A stretch of 64,000 nt of DNA from Sialis fuliginosa (Eukaryota; Arthropoda; Insecta; Megaloptera; Sialidae), in NCBI GenBank assembly GCA_961205875.1, contig OY540814.1, forward strand, positions 3,224,001-3,288,000. Reading direction: 5' to 3'. The notes under the pieces were generated by a model. It did no database searches. It was not told the origin of the DNA and saw only the letters and a list, made by a program, of their open reading frames with translations. How positions within the stretch are numbered: the first letter of the stretch is position 1; every line of letters starts with the position of its first letter. This document shows positions 24,034 through 35,160 of the stretch, piece by piece. Both the position numbers and the translations under genes were made by a program.

Positions 24034-25110
24034 AGATACTGGCGCCAGTCTTGCATATGACTCCAGTAATGGCTATATTTTTATTAAATGTATTGAATTA
24101 GAAATATTTGTTGGTATTTGATTACTACTATTTCTGAATATTTTCTATATATATAGGGGAAAGTATGGTATATTGGACCACTCGTTCAATTGGACTACCT
24201 TATATCTCGAAAAGTAGTTTTCTGATTTCTTAAATGCAACACCGTGCGATAGGCGCCAAACTTCATTGCATATCGGCTATATTGTTTTTCTTGACAAGTT
24301 GAATGTTAGTATTTTGTTTCCGCAAATGTAAATAAATGATTTTTGATGTAATTTTGAGTTATTCGTGCTAAGGGTGTAGTTAGTACAAAGGTAAGCATAC
24401 AGCGTTTTTAATTTATAGTTTGCAGCAGCAATTTATCAACAATTAACTGTCATGGATTGATTGGCGGCCTTGATAGGTTATATTTTTGTTAAGATTTTTT
24501 TTTCTCACTTTTCACACTGTTGGTTAAAATGGACCGCACGTAGTTGCCATAGCTAGAATTATGAAACTTATACCTATAATCCTGACATATGTGATGATTG
24601 TCTTTCTTGAATAATTTAAATGATATAATGTAACGAGACTGATTTCTTATAGTTTTTTATTTTAATACTTATGATAAATAATTGTTTGATAAGTCTGTAA
24701 TTCATAAATATATTTTATGTTTTGTTTACAGGTGTATTTTAGTTAATATTCTATGAAAGTCCAAATTAGCAACCCCGTGGCCCAATTTACAGTACCGGTT
24801 GGCTAAATTGAAACAAAGTTCCGATCTCACATTTTGTTGATTTTTGTCGAGTTTATAATAATACTTGATTGATTAATACTTAGTAAAAATAAAATCTATA
24901 AACTGCTGTTTCATTTCATAAAAAAATAATTTGTCTAAACCTAAAACTAGTATACTAAATATCTTAATTTAAAAAAATGGTCCAACTTAACCGACTTTCC
25001 CCTACATTTAACTGTCTTACAGCGTGATATGATGACAATCGGTCAATAGGTGTCAAAATAGTGAACATTTAAACTAATTATTAGTATAATTTATTTATTA
25101 CTTACTATAC
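24034..25110 (+). mobile_element. MITE family A, copy 3, split by an 847-bp element, right end lost
   Basis: The left end 'agatactggcgccagt' lies after TA. Family blocks continue to 24155, then resume at 25003 with 'tacatttaactgtcttacag' up to about 25110. The right half of the family is missing. Excising the insert restores the normal order of the family. Confidence 0.85.
24156..25002. mobile_element. TA-flanked DNA element, 847 bp, nested in MITE A
   Basis: The insert runs from GGGGAAAGTATGG to the complement of GGGGAAAGTCGG. The inner TIR part includes 'ttggacca' on both sides, about 25 bp with several mismatches. TA is duplicated (24154-24155 and 25003-25004), which the undisturbed family A sequence shows only once. 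Interior motifs such as 'ggttggctaaatt' and 'ttaaaatggacc' echo the termini. No transposase frame. It is best read as a nonautonomous Tc1/mariner-type element. Confidence 0.85.
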
Positions 25111-25752
25111 ATTATTATTATTTACGTATCATAAAACTAAAACATAAAAAAATTATTTTGAAAATCAGACCGTGTGTAACGACTCCTAGTTTATCGCACA
25201 TAACTATTATTCATACAATGTATACTAAGTTTTATATAGATGGTTTATTACTAAACGGGCATTGGCGATTTCGCTGCCAAGGTCTGTTATTCGGGAACCC
25301 ATCTGTCCTTTTGGCTGCCTACCAAACCGATACGTTGTAAACGTGTATGCATTTTTATCAATTAGACATTCATTCTCATAGGACACATGATTCAGTCTTA
25401 CGAGGGCGGCGGACTGCGTGTGTTGTAAATAACTAGGTCGATTCTGATTCAGCCAGGTAACACTAGAGATACTCACAGTAAGAAGTCTGACATCCCGAAT
25501 CGATTTCTGATTGATTGTAGTAGCCAAATCTCACTCGCATTAATGAATTTTTATTTGGCTAGATAACACCAATATGTGCCCAATTTTAACATTATTATAT
25601 AAAGCCAAAACTTATGCAACTTTCATCTGACATGGATTACCGAGAGTAAGAAGAGGTACCCTGGGGTGAACGGGACAGGTGACATTTACGAGACCCAGCA
25701 GAAGTTGGGTCTCCAATGTGCCAAATTATATCTCCATTGATATCTATACTTA
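25111..25752. other. No gene recognised; family K fragment
   Basis: Between about 25460 and 25550 the text 'cgaatcgatttctgattgat' and neighbours recur at 28060-28185. The two overlapping frames here (25158-25340 plus, 25225-25527 minus) have no recognisable domain and lie in a mildly GC-richer patch. I cannot support either as a gene. Confidence 0.35.
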
Positions 25753-25957
25753 TAAGGTACTAGCACCAGTCTTGGATATGACTCCAGTAATGGATAATTT
25801 TTAATTTAATATACTGAATTAGAAATATTTGTTGATATTTGATTACTACCATTTCTAAATTTCAATCTATAAACATTTAACTGTCTTACAGCGTGATTTG
25901 ATGACAATCGACCAATAGGTATCAAAATGGTGGACATTTAAACTAATTATTCGTATA

Positions 25958-26076
25958 CAAGTCTTGAGGCTTGCACTTTTAGAAGAGCTCTGAAGATGTT
26001 CACTGTAATGTGTGACGAAACGTTGGCCGATAACACGACCAAATCAACGCGGTTTACACCCAGAAGCCAAGATCCA
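25958..26076 (+). mobile_element. Penelope-type insert, 119 bp, 14-bp target duplication
   Basis: It is flanked by a perfect duplication TAATTATTCGTATA (25944-25957 and 26077-26090), which the family A consensus has once. It holds a hammerhead-type core (see the separate entry) followed by 'cgaccaaatcaacgcggttt' and 'acccagaagccaagatcc'. The long variable duplication and hammerhead core fit a heavily 5'-truncated Penelope-like element. 'acccagaagccaaga' also occurs at about 39649. Confidence 0.75.
25986..26027 (+). ncRNA. Hammerhead ribozyme-like core
   Basis: Core CTGAAGA (25990-25996; position 7 is free in the family) and GAAA (26017-26020) flank a stem II of about 6 pairs with one bulge. 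The helix III strand is the palindrome ACGT (26020-26023), followed by T as the nucleotide 5' of the predicted cut. Three pairs of stem I can form (gct with ggc). Loopless palindromic helix III is known from Penelope-borne hammerheads, which act as dimers. Activity is not shown by sequence alone. Confidence 0.6.
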
Positions 26077-26426
26077 TAATTATTCGTATAATTTATTAAT
26101 TACTTATTACATTATCATAGTAACTGCTTTACATTGTTTCAAAATTGACGATTCTTTCTTTTATATCTTTTGTATCCATCACTGCGTGCTTATTACTGGT
26201 TGTACTTTATCCATTATAGGAGAAAAAACATAAACAAAATAAAAGGCTGTTATTTAAAAAATAAACTATAATTGTGGACTTTGGTAATTAAATTGATTAA
26301 ATAAAGAGATAGTTGTTTTATTAGTAACATGAGTTCATGAGAATTACAAAAAAGAAGCCCATCAATCACAAAAACAGTAAACCTTGCTCTTATAGCGGCC
26401 ATAACTGGTGCCAGTACCTTATAGAT

Positions 26427-27035
26427 CTAATCAAATTTTAAATTTTGAAGAAAACAAAAATTAGAACTAATTTTATCCACGTAAATCTACAATTTTACTC
26501 GGCCATTTTTATTTCTGAAATTTAAAATAAATCTAAGTGGATCTTTAGCTATAACAACACAGAAACATTTCGAAGTTTATAAACCACAATATCACTCACT
26601 TTTGTCGTCATATTCTTTCCACAAGAGTGGACTCGTGCAGTTGATTTATTCCAACCCTTTTTATATAGATACAGTGTTCAGATTACACCCTTGCCTATTT
26701 CACCAAATCAAGTTATGATTACTAAGCAGGGTAAATACGTCATCTACATAATACCTAGGCATTGAAGAGAAACTGCACAACCAGATGGTTGCAAATTATT
26801 TTTTATACCCATTGTCAAATGCAAATAATACTTGCTAAAATTACTTTGTAGGTATCATTATTATAAAATTTGCAAAACAAGTTTTTCAAATTAATGTTTA
26901 AAATTGAATCCAAACAATACCACTATAAAACTATGCCACACAAAAAGTTCTCATAAGGGGTCTTATAGTTCTAGATTAATACAATCTTGGTCAGAACCTA
27001 ACCTAACTAATAGAATTGATAAAGTTTAACATAGC
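26427..27035. other. No gene recognised
   Basis: AT-rich sequence without shared modules or supported frames. Confidence 0.4.
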
Positions 27036-27058
27036 GGGGGGGGGGGGGGGGGGGGGGG
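27036..27058. repeat. Homopolymer of 23 G
   Basis: An uninterrupted G run in otherwise AT-rich DNA. It is quadruplex-capable and error-prone in sequencing, so its exact length may be unreliable. Confidence 0.9.
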
Positions 27059-27326
27059 TAATATTACATGTCACTTAAGCACATTTTTTTAACAAAAAAA
27101 TATCCACTTAAGAAATGTAAATAACGAAGGGTAATATTGTGACGTAATATTAGAGAATGGGGGTCGCATATTGTGACAAGGAGGGGGGAGCGGATCGAAA
27201 ATAATACAAAACAGAGTGACATTTAATAGATATAGTCATCATAGTCATCATATCCAAATTTTATTATTTTTATATAATTTTATTTTAATACATCACTAAT
27301 TGGACTATGTTTTGCACTAATGTATC

Positions 27327-27699
27327 TCCAATAATGGATAAAGTAAAACCAGTAATGAGCACGCAGTGGTGGACACTTGCTAATGATTACAAAATGATAA
27401 GTACTACGACAACACAAAAGATATAAAAGAAAGAATCATCAAATTTGAAACAATGTAAAGCAGTTGCTATGATAATATAATAATTAATAAATAAATTATA
27501 CTAATAATTAGTTTAAATGTCCACCATTTTGACACCTATCGGCCGATTGTCATCAAATCACGCTGTAAGACAGTTAAATGTATATAGATTAATATTCAGA
27601 AATGGTAGTAATCAAATATCAACAAATATTTCTAATTCAGTACATTAAATTAAAGAATAGCCATTACTGGGGTCATATTCAAGACTGGTACCAGGACCT
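27327..27699 (-). mobile_element. MITE family A, copy 5 (truncated)
   Basis: It begins inside the family at 'aataatggataaagtaaaac' and runs to a slightly altered terminus 'actggtaccaggacct'. The left third of the family is missing. The sequence from 27059 to 27326 is AT/G-mixed and unrecognised. Confidence 0.85.
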
Positions 27700-27996
27700 T
27701 ATATATGTATACATTGTTCACGTATATACACAAGTATGATGTTAAAGTTCACAATTAAAAGTCCCTGGTTTGTACAACGAAGCAAACGAAATTGGAAGAC
27801 ATAACAAAAACAATACAACCCGAAGACCAAATAAGGGTCATGCAGTATGAAGCAAACACACACATTATGTCTACAACATACTCGTACAAACCCACCATGC
27901 GTGGAAGCAACGGCGTATAAAATGCGTGCGTATGTATGCACGTGCGTATACACAGGGTGTGCGGATATAAACATAAAATTAATTAAAAAATTTAAG

Positions 27997-28183
27997 GCGA
28001 AATCAGTAAGTACGTTTTTTTTTAAATCTAACTAGAGATACTCGTAATAAGAGTTAAGACAACCTGAATCGATTTCTGATTGATTATAGCGAAATCAGTA
28101 AGTACGTTTAAAAAAAATCTAACTAGAAATAGTCATAGTTATGACAGCCTGAATCGATTCTGATTGATTGTAGTTGTCAAGTC
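27997..28183 (+). repeat. Tandem duplication of a ~92-bp unit (family K)
   Basis: 'gcgaaatcagtaagtacgtt' starts at 27997 and 28089. Both copies continue with 'aaatctaactaga' and 'cctgaatcgat...ctgattgat'. A related single unit is at about 25460-25550. From 27704 to 27996 nothing is recognised. Confidence 0.85.
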
Positions 28184-28249
28184 TCACTCATAACCGTTTT
28201 TTTCCGATTTTAACAATCCATATACTTCATATTATTAAAGTAGCAGCTA

Positions 28250-28515
28250 TTACCCGGGACTAATTTAGGTAGGAGCTATCAGAAAAGGAGAAAATCCGGT
28301 TGACATAAAAAAACCGTGAAGAAGAAGGTTAGGTAATACAAATTTCTGTTATGATAGCCGATGAAACAGGTCGCGCGTACAAATATCACACACCTAATAA
28401 ATTTTAAGGATACAAAGTAGCCTATGTCCTTTCTCAGGATGCAAGCTATTTCCCTGCCAAATTTCATCTAGATCGGTTCAACGGTTTAGCTGTCAAAATG
28501 TAACAAACATACATG
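28250..28515 (+). mobile_element. Retroposon family N copy
   Basis: It contains 'gagaaaatccggttgacata', 'gaagaaggttaggtaataca', 'acaggtcgcgcgtac', then the tail modules 'ggatacaaagtagcctatgt' and 'gatcggttcaacggtttagc'. The same upstream blocks occur at 33160-33260 and 57473-57540, giving a fuller view of the family than the copy at 1419. Confidence 0.75.
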
Positions 28516-29449
28516 GATAGGTATTCAATTTATATTTTATTTTTTATATTTGCTCAAAATAATGCATACATGAATTTTTGATAAATCGCATCACCGCCGG
28601 TTTGACCAAAAATGGCGACGCAGTCATAACTCTTACTATAAGTATGTATACACGGTCCAGTTTTGCAAAAAATGTAAGTCCGTAGAATTTTCTTTTATTT
28701 ATCTATCTTGAATATTATGTTTAATAATATATTAGGGAAGGGTCTGACCCCCTAACTCCCCCCGTGGGTGCGTCACTGAATAGCAGTTTTGTATTGTCAC
28801 GAAAAAATATAACACAGAATATTTTTTCCAATTCTTCAATTTTAACTGAAGCATAAAGCGAAACTTGAATAAATATTGTTGCTCCAAAAACGGTAAGTTG
28901 TTGTTCTTATAAAACAATAATATGTTATATAAATACGTGAATTTCAGTTGGAATATTAAAAATCATGAACCTTACAAACAATACCTATATATATTTCTAT
29001 TCATTTTTGAATCCATCCATACCGCATCGAATCACATTGTTTGGGTTCTTTACACCTTCATGCTTTTGAATGAAAGAAATACGCGAAAATATTTACCGGG
29101 ATACACTTATCAGTTTTCAATTTTTCAATCAATAAAAATATCAAAGTAAAATATTAAAAATTAAATTAAACTATAAAAAAATAAGTAACAATATTTGTAA
29201 TCAAACTGTATACGAGTATTATACAGATGTAATTTGCCAAGATATGTTTAACAATTTTCAATTTTTCAATCAATAAAAATATCTGTCATGGGAGCCACGG
29301 GACTTTCTTATATGTAATCCCCACAGTGAACAGTGTACGTGATTCTTATTTTATTAAAACATATTTCTGACAAACTAATGACAAACTAATAAAAGATAGA
29401 ATAAAATGAATGGGGCATAAACTATAGATTTCTTCTCTGCTATGAACCA
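28516..29449. other. No gene recognised; short direct repeat
   Basis: 'caatttttcaatcaataaaa' occurs at about 29117 and 29259. The rest is AT-rich. Frames on either strand (28732-28917, 28922-29149) have no recognisable domain. Confidence 0.35.
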
Positions 29450-29880
29450 TTTGAATTATAATTAATTTTTTTTTTTCAAAAATTTGTTTTTTCGAAAAAT
29501 GAATAGAACATAAATTACAGATAATAATATAACCTACGATTTTTAACCAGCCAATTTTTCTCTAATTCGCACTGTTTCAAAGTAATTCGAAAAGTTAAAA
29601 AATCGAGCTCAGTAAACATCCGTATCCGGTTGAAAGATCGTTTTCAAAAATAGGAGGTTTTCTTCCCAGACAAAACTTAATCTTAAATATAAAATTTCAC
29701 CCATCTACGATTTGTCGTATTTGAGACAGATACGCACACATCATGGCGAAAATAGGCAGAATGGATTCAGGAAAGGTCAAAATGAATAATTCCATCAAAA
29801 TCTGGATTTCGAAAAAAATCGGATTCACTATATATCATATATTCATTATATATCATATACATGGGTATAAGAAAGTAAAA
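29450..29880 (+). repeat. Degenerate interspersed repeat, family D
   Basis: The most complete copy here: 'gcactgtttcaaagtaattc', 'cagtaaacatccgtatccgg', 'aaaaataggaggtttt', 'cgaaaataggcagaatggat' and 'cccatcaaaatctgg'-like text in the order also seen at 2455-2810 and reversed at 470-810. The class is unknown. Confidence 0.6.
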
Positions 29881-30214
29881 ATAAAATTGAAGTAATAATA
29901 TTTGTAATCATCCTGTATATAGATGTAAGTGCATGTATAGATGTATGCGTGTACTAATGGAGGGGACCTTGAATTAGTTTGAATTAAATGCACGGCCAGA
30001 TGCATCCATTGAATCAGCCCAGCATCTTTCACAAATGCACTGCAATGCAACACAAATCTGACGATAGAACAAAACATTTTTGGAATAATAAGAAGTCTTT
30101 AAATCATATAAATATCTTAACTTGGCTGCAATTTTTTAAATTCTCTTTTACATATAGACCCTTAAAAATCCCACGCCTGCATAATATTGATCATTTTTAA
30201 TCTATCTATACATA

Positions 30215-30770
30215 AGTAACTGGCACCAGTCTTGGCAAAGACCCCAGTAATGGCAAATTTTTAATTAATGTACTGAATTACAAATATGTGTTGATATTGA
30301 ATTTCTGAATATTAATCTATATATTTATCTGTCTTTCAGCGTGATTTAATGACAATCGGCCAATAGGTGTCAAAATGGTAGACATTTAAACTAATTATTA
30401 GTATAATTTATTTATTAATTATTATATTATCATAGCAACTGCTTTACATTATTTCAAATTTAACGATTCTTTCTTTTCTATCTTTTTTGTCGTAGTACTT
30501 ATCATTTTGTAATCATTATCAAGTGTCCATCACTGCGTGCTTATTACTGGTTTTACTTTATCCATTACTGGAGAAAAAACATAAACAAAATAAAAGGCTG
30601 TAATTTAAAAAATAAACTATATTTGCGGATTTTGGTAATTAAATTGATTAAATAAAGAGTAAGTTGTTTTATTAGTAATATGAGTTCATGAGAATTACAA
30701 AAAAGAAGCCCGTCAATCACAAAAACAATGAACTTTGCTCTTATAGCGGCCATAACTGGTGCCAGTACTT
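30215..30770 (+). mobile_element. MITE family A, copy 6
   Basis: A near-complete copy of about 556 bp. The left end reads 'agtaactggcaccagtcttg' and the right end 'actggtgccagtactt'. Internal family blocks are intact. The reverse frame 30565-30753 occurs because this segment is conserved among MITE copies, not because it is a gene. Confidence 0.9.
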
Positions 30771-31007
30771 TAGTATATATGACAAAGTTCCCTACTGCGT
30801 CAGTCTGTCTGTCTGCAGGAACTACTGAATTAGGTGTATAAATTTGTGGATATTTTGCGTACGTTGCCTAAATAATTGGTGAAAACAATGTTTGATAGAT
30901 TTATTATAGATTAAATTTATAATCCCGGTTCAATGCGCTTATAGAATAGGAAAAATTAAAAAATGTACTGTCAACATTTAATACATTTTACTTAACTCTG
31001 ACTTTAA

Positions 31008-31527
31008 CCCATTAACGCCCGCCGTACACACTTGTGTACACCTCATTTTATAATTCGTGTTGCTTTCTATGGATATTAATTCACTATATTTACTTAAAAA
31101 TCAGATGCTAGTAGTGCAACAAATAAAATCTGTTAACGTTATTAGTTTCATAAGTGTTTAAACATGTTTTAATTGCTGCGAATTATTTGTATTTGAATAG
31201 TGGCATGTGATATACTAATATATTTTATCAAACTGACGCATGTGATTTCGAATTTTGTTTAAATCATATGGGATAGCTTAAATATACATATACTTAACTT
31301 GATTTTTAAATGAAATTTATCTTTAAAAAATGGTATCAGAAAAGCAGTCTCATACAAAATAGACTTCGTATTTGCCAAATTAACTCGCTCGAATGCACAC
31401 CGTTATTTTTTTCCAAATATAAAAAAAAGTTTTTGTTGTAATATTTAGTTAAATATATTGTATTTGTACTTAATTTCATTTAAAAAAATCTTCTGCATGT
31501 TTTGGTTTTCTTTTGGGCGTTAATGGG
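31008..31527. mobile_element. piggyBac-type MITE, 520 bp, TTAA flanked
   Basis: TTAA lies at 31004-31007 and 31528-31531. The TIRs are a perfect 13 bp, CCCATTAACGCCC and its complement. A second palindrome 'gtacacacttgtgtac' sits just inside the left end. TTAA duplication with a CCC-starting TIR is diagnostic for the piggyBac type. No transposase frame, so nonautonomous. Confidence 0.9.
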
Positions 31528-31531
31528 TTAA

Positions 31532-32939
31532 AAAATACAGTGCCTTTTGAGAGCGACATTAATGTACATATATATATAATACAAACACAGACATTTTTCG
31601 TTTTATTTACTTAACAAAAAGGCACTATTTAAATACTTAGCTACTTATTTGGTTTTCATTAATTTTAGTTCGTTATTTCAATATAAGTAGAACACTAACT
31701 AGAAATGATCAACAACATTTGGCCCAGCAATATTTTCCAAGGATGAATATTTAATTTCAAAAATAAATAGTTACCCAGTTTAAGAAAACATCTTTAATTA
31801 TTTAAAAGTTCTTGAAATATGTAACAAATTTCTGCTAAGTGTCTAACTAGAAAGTTTTGAATTTAACGAAAATAGAGAATCTAGAGAAAAGTAGTGACTA
31901 CGAAAACAACGTATTTTCGTTATAAGAAAAACAATAACACTGTCCAACCTTGTTGTAAAAACAGTGGAAGGGTAATAGGCCATTTTTAGACCACGTAATA
32001 TTATATTCGGCCCTCATTTAAATAAATAAATAGGGCCAAAATAAATTTTTTTTTAAATAACAAATGATCTAAAAATAATAAATATATAATAATAAAAATA
32101 ATAATATATTTTATTGTTTGTCTATTAAGTTATGATTTTTCTTCTTCTTTTCTTACCTTTTAGTTGATATCAAATTGAAAGTTGATGCATATTTTTTTTT
32201 ATTATTTCAATTTGGTTAAAAGTATGTTCATTTTCTTATAGAAAATGACATGAAAAGTTCAAATTTTTAAACCGCAGGTCTGTATCTCAAATCATTCTCA
32301 AGATACAGCTCCTCAAAGTTCTCAATTTAAAAAAAAGAAATTGAGAAAAATGGCCGTCACTTTTGAACGGGTGGTCGGATTTGAAATAAGCGCATCAAAA
32401 TCTATATAACGACATGTACATTAATTTAAAATTCGACAAAAGAATTTGATCCAAAATCGACATTTTTTTTTTAATTTTCAGCAAAAAATTTTTTTTTAGT
32501 ATTATACATGTGGCTATATGCTGACTATACATGCTGATTTTAAATCTGTGAAGTAAAATCAATTCCGATAACCGGTTCAAAAGTTACGACCATAGTTCTC
32601 CAAAATTTTGAAAAAATAAAAATTTTGAGAAGTCATATCCCGAGAACGGTCGAATTTGAATAATATTACAATTATAACTAAATTTAAAATTCAAAATTTT
32701 TTACTAAATCCTTTATCAAATTTCAATTTAAAAATCAACAACTTAAAAATAAAAATAAAATCATAACTTACTATTAAAAAAAACGTGTAATTACCCCCAG
32801 ATCAACTCTTCTCTATCAAAAACTAACTACCTCCCATCCCCCTTCCTAAGTAATATCATCCCCATGTCTACCAGTAACCTCATATACACAAATTATAATT
32901 TAAACGTGACTGATTTAAAGATAGGTATTCGTTAATTTT
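31532..32939. other. No gene recognised
   Basis: Highly AT-rich, with many A/T tracts and local near-repeats of 'aaaattttgagaa'. The reverse frame 32395-32580 lacks any recognisable domain. Nothing is supported. Confidence 0.4.
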
Positions 32940-33130
32940 AAACATATTATTATCGTCATGTATGTTACACGTGTGCCGCGTTAAATCTCACGGACACACA
33001 TACTCAGGACTCAGCTGGCTCAGCGCCCAGATTGTATCTGTCCCGTGTCCTCGGCTTCACAAGGATGTGCACAAATACCTATTTGATAAACAATTATTTA
33101 ATTTCGCAGGTATATTAAAATATTATCTAT
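32940..33130. other. Locally GC-richer segment of unknown origin
   Basis: Bases 32965-33085 stand out in composition. A plus frame of 67 codons (32962-33165) and a reverse frame giving VKPRTRDRYNLGAEPAES both cross it. Neither is recognised. It could be a decayed element tail or a remnant exon. Confidence 0.3.
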
Positions 33131-33660
33131 TTATACCATTACTAGCTGATACTGTCAGAAATTGAGAAAATCCATTTGACATGAAACCAATTAAGAAGAA
33201 GAAGGTTAGGTAATACAGATTTTTGTTATGATAATCGATAAAAACAGGTCGCGAGTACATAAGGTAAATGTACATAATTCCGGTCTATTTTATTAAAAAT
33301 TAATAAATAAGATAAATTTAAGAGATTTCATAGAAGATATAATTGAATTGATTCTATATGTTCGGTTATTTTTCGAAATCCGAAGTAACGACAATGAAAT
33401 CTCTTAAAGTTATCTTATTTATTAATTTTTAATAAAAATAGGCCGTAATTATGTACTAAGCCGGAATTATGTACATTTACCTTACCCATTTTTTATATAC
33501 TTATTTTTTTCAGGATACAAAGTAGCCTTTGTTTTTCCTCAGAATACAATCTCTCTACCAAATTTCATCAAGATCGGTTCACCGGTTAAGCCGTAAAATT
33601 GTAACAAACAGGCAGATAGAGAGACAGACACACTTTCGTATTATTAAATTTTTGAGTCGA
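33131..33660 (+). mobile_element. Retroposon family N copy, split by MITE L
   Basis: From 'actagctgatactg' through 'gaagaaggttaggtaataca' to 'acaggtcgcgagtaca', then the MITE, then 'tttcaggatacaaagtagcc', 'ccaaatttcatcaagatcgg' and 'agacagacacactttcgtat'. Excision of the MITE restores the order seen at 28250-28515. Confidence 0.8.
33262..33482. mobile_element. Long-TIR MITE (family L), 221 bp, nested
   Basis: The left end AGGTAAATGTACATAATTCC and the complementary right end are flanked by TA. Inverted similarity extends about 75 bp inward ('aaaaattaataaataagata' and mirror, 'agagatttcat' and mirror). The arms cover about two thirds of the element, so its transcript would form a hairpin. A right-end fragment lies at 11107-11168. 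Confidence 0.88.
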
Positions 33661-34149
33661 TTTCAAAAGTAGGTGCCACGCTTATTTAGTTTGGAGACCA
33701 CTGGTATAACGTTTTGATAATCAAGAAATTAAAAAAAATTAAACGTACTATATACCGTAAGTTCATAAAAATACTATAATTACAAAAATCAAATAAATAA
33801 ACAAGTTTGTTCCAATAAACGCCAAGTAAACAATTGCTAGTTTAAAATATAAATATTTTTTTTATGATTGGTACATAATAAATTTATTGACCACGATATT
33901 AAGTAAACAATACTGTAATATCAATCATAATCTATGAAAAACAATATCGATAACAATCAGTATATTAACTGTTCGAAAATTATGTTAAAATACTCAAAAA
34001 ATTGTATATTATACTATAAAATTTTATTGGGTTTATTTTGTATAAAATTTTGTACACGCAATTTTTTTTTTTAATTTACATAATAATTCAGCGATAATAA
34101 AAATTTTATCACAATCAAACTACAAAAAATAACATTTATCCGTGATAAC
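33661..34149. other. No gene recognised
   Basis: Very AT-rich. No repeated module or supported frame. Confidence 0.4.
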
Positions 34150-34565
34150 AATATACATACAGAGTGGTCCGGTTTGGGATACAGATATTTTAAGAGCTGA
34201 TTCCTTGGCTCATTCTGAGTGAAAAATTGTACGGGGGGGTGGGGTCTATCTTCAACATCCTCTGAGATACAGACTACAGGGTATTTAAAATCTTCCTTCA
34301 GAGTAATACTTACAAACAAAGATTATCTCAAACTTCCAAAGTAACCACAATGAGTCATTTTCATAGGTAATTAACTAACGTATTTTTCAGTATTAATGTT
34401 ATTGCTAGCCATGTTTCCAGTTCCGAGTTATTGCTCATCAAAGCCAAAAAAATGTTTATTTTTTGAAATTTTTTATGAAAATAACATTTTTCTCCAAAAG
34501 TACCTATAACATATAGTATTTTTTATCATTATTTTGGTGTGTTATAATGTTAACTATAAATTCAC
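34150..34565 (+). repeat. Repeat with 'cagagtggtccggtttggg' start, pair of 19640-19960
   Basis: It opens with a GC-richer 'gtggtccggtttgggatac' block and continues with sequences complementary to 19690-19945: 'gtaaccacaatgagtcattt', 'ctaacgtatttttcagtatt' and 'ttttggtgtgttataatg'. The reverse frame at 34071-34319 spans the start of the repeat and is not supported. From 34566 to 35160 nothing is recognised. Confidence 0.65.
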
Positions 34566-35160
34566 TACACCAAGTTTTTATCTGGGTCTTACAGTTTTTC
34601 TGTTATAAATTTATCTAAATAATCACCGAAGTGACTATTTTGCTACCTACCTTATTAAATGAAACAGTCATATTTTTTGTATAATTACATTATTAGTTTT
34701 AAAATTATGTAAATTACCATTAACAATAAAATTATGTAAAACCGGACCACAAATATATATTTCTAGTCTATGGCTTACCATTGCTTACAAATAACACAGA
34801 TAAGATGCTAGAGAATATCATCTGGCCATGATTTTATACAAATTCGTATTTAAAGTTGTTTCCAACGCTCAAACTCTCAAAGCTTTCAGATTCAAACAGA
34901 TTAGCAAATACAATATAGATTACATTTCCCAAATATCGTGTACAAACTAGCACATTGCAGACATGCAGGGAATGAGTGGCGTAGAACGAAAAAAAAACAG
35001 TAGTTCTCAAAATTTATCGACATCATATAAAAATTATAATCATTTTTAACTTCTATACGTCTGGTGTCTTAAATACACTATTTAATGTTTAGAACTACAA
35101 TGTCCCTAGCTCTAACATTTTAAGTACTACTGTTATAGTCTTACTCACAATCAGTATTAT

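Larger units (their letters stand above)
25755..26419 (+). mobile_element. MITE family A, copy 4, split by a hammerhead-bearing insert
   Basis: Both ends are present (AGGTACTAGCACCAGT and ACTGGTGCCAGTACCT), with TA on each side. The copy is interrupted at 25958-26076 by a 119-bp insertion. Removing the insert and one copy of the 14-bp duplication gives the usual ~530-bp family length. Confidence 0.9.

Noticed and set aside
30565-30753. Frame in MITE A shared with other copies
   Set aside because: The similarity follows MITE copies, with no transposase motif. MITE A is noncoding.
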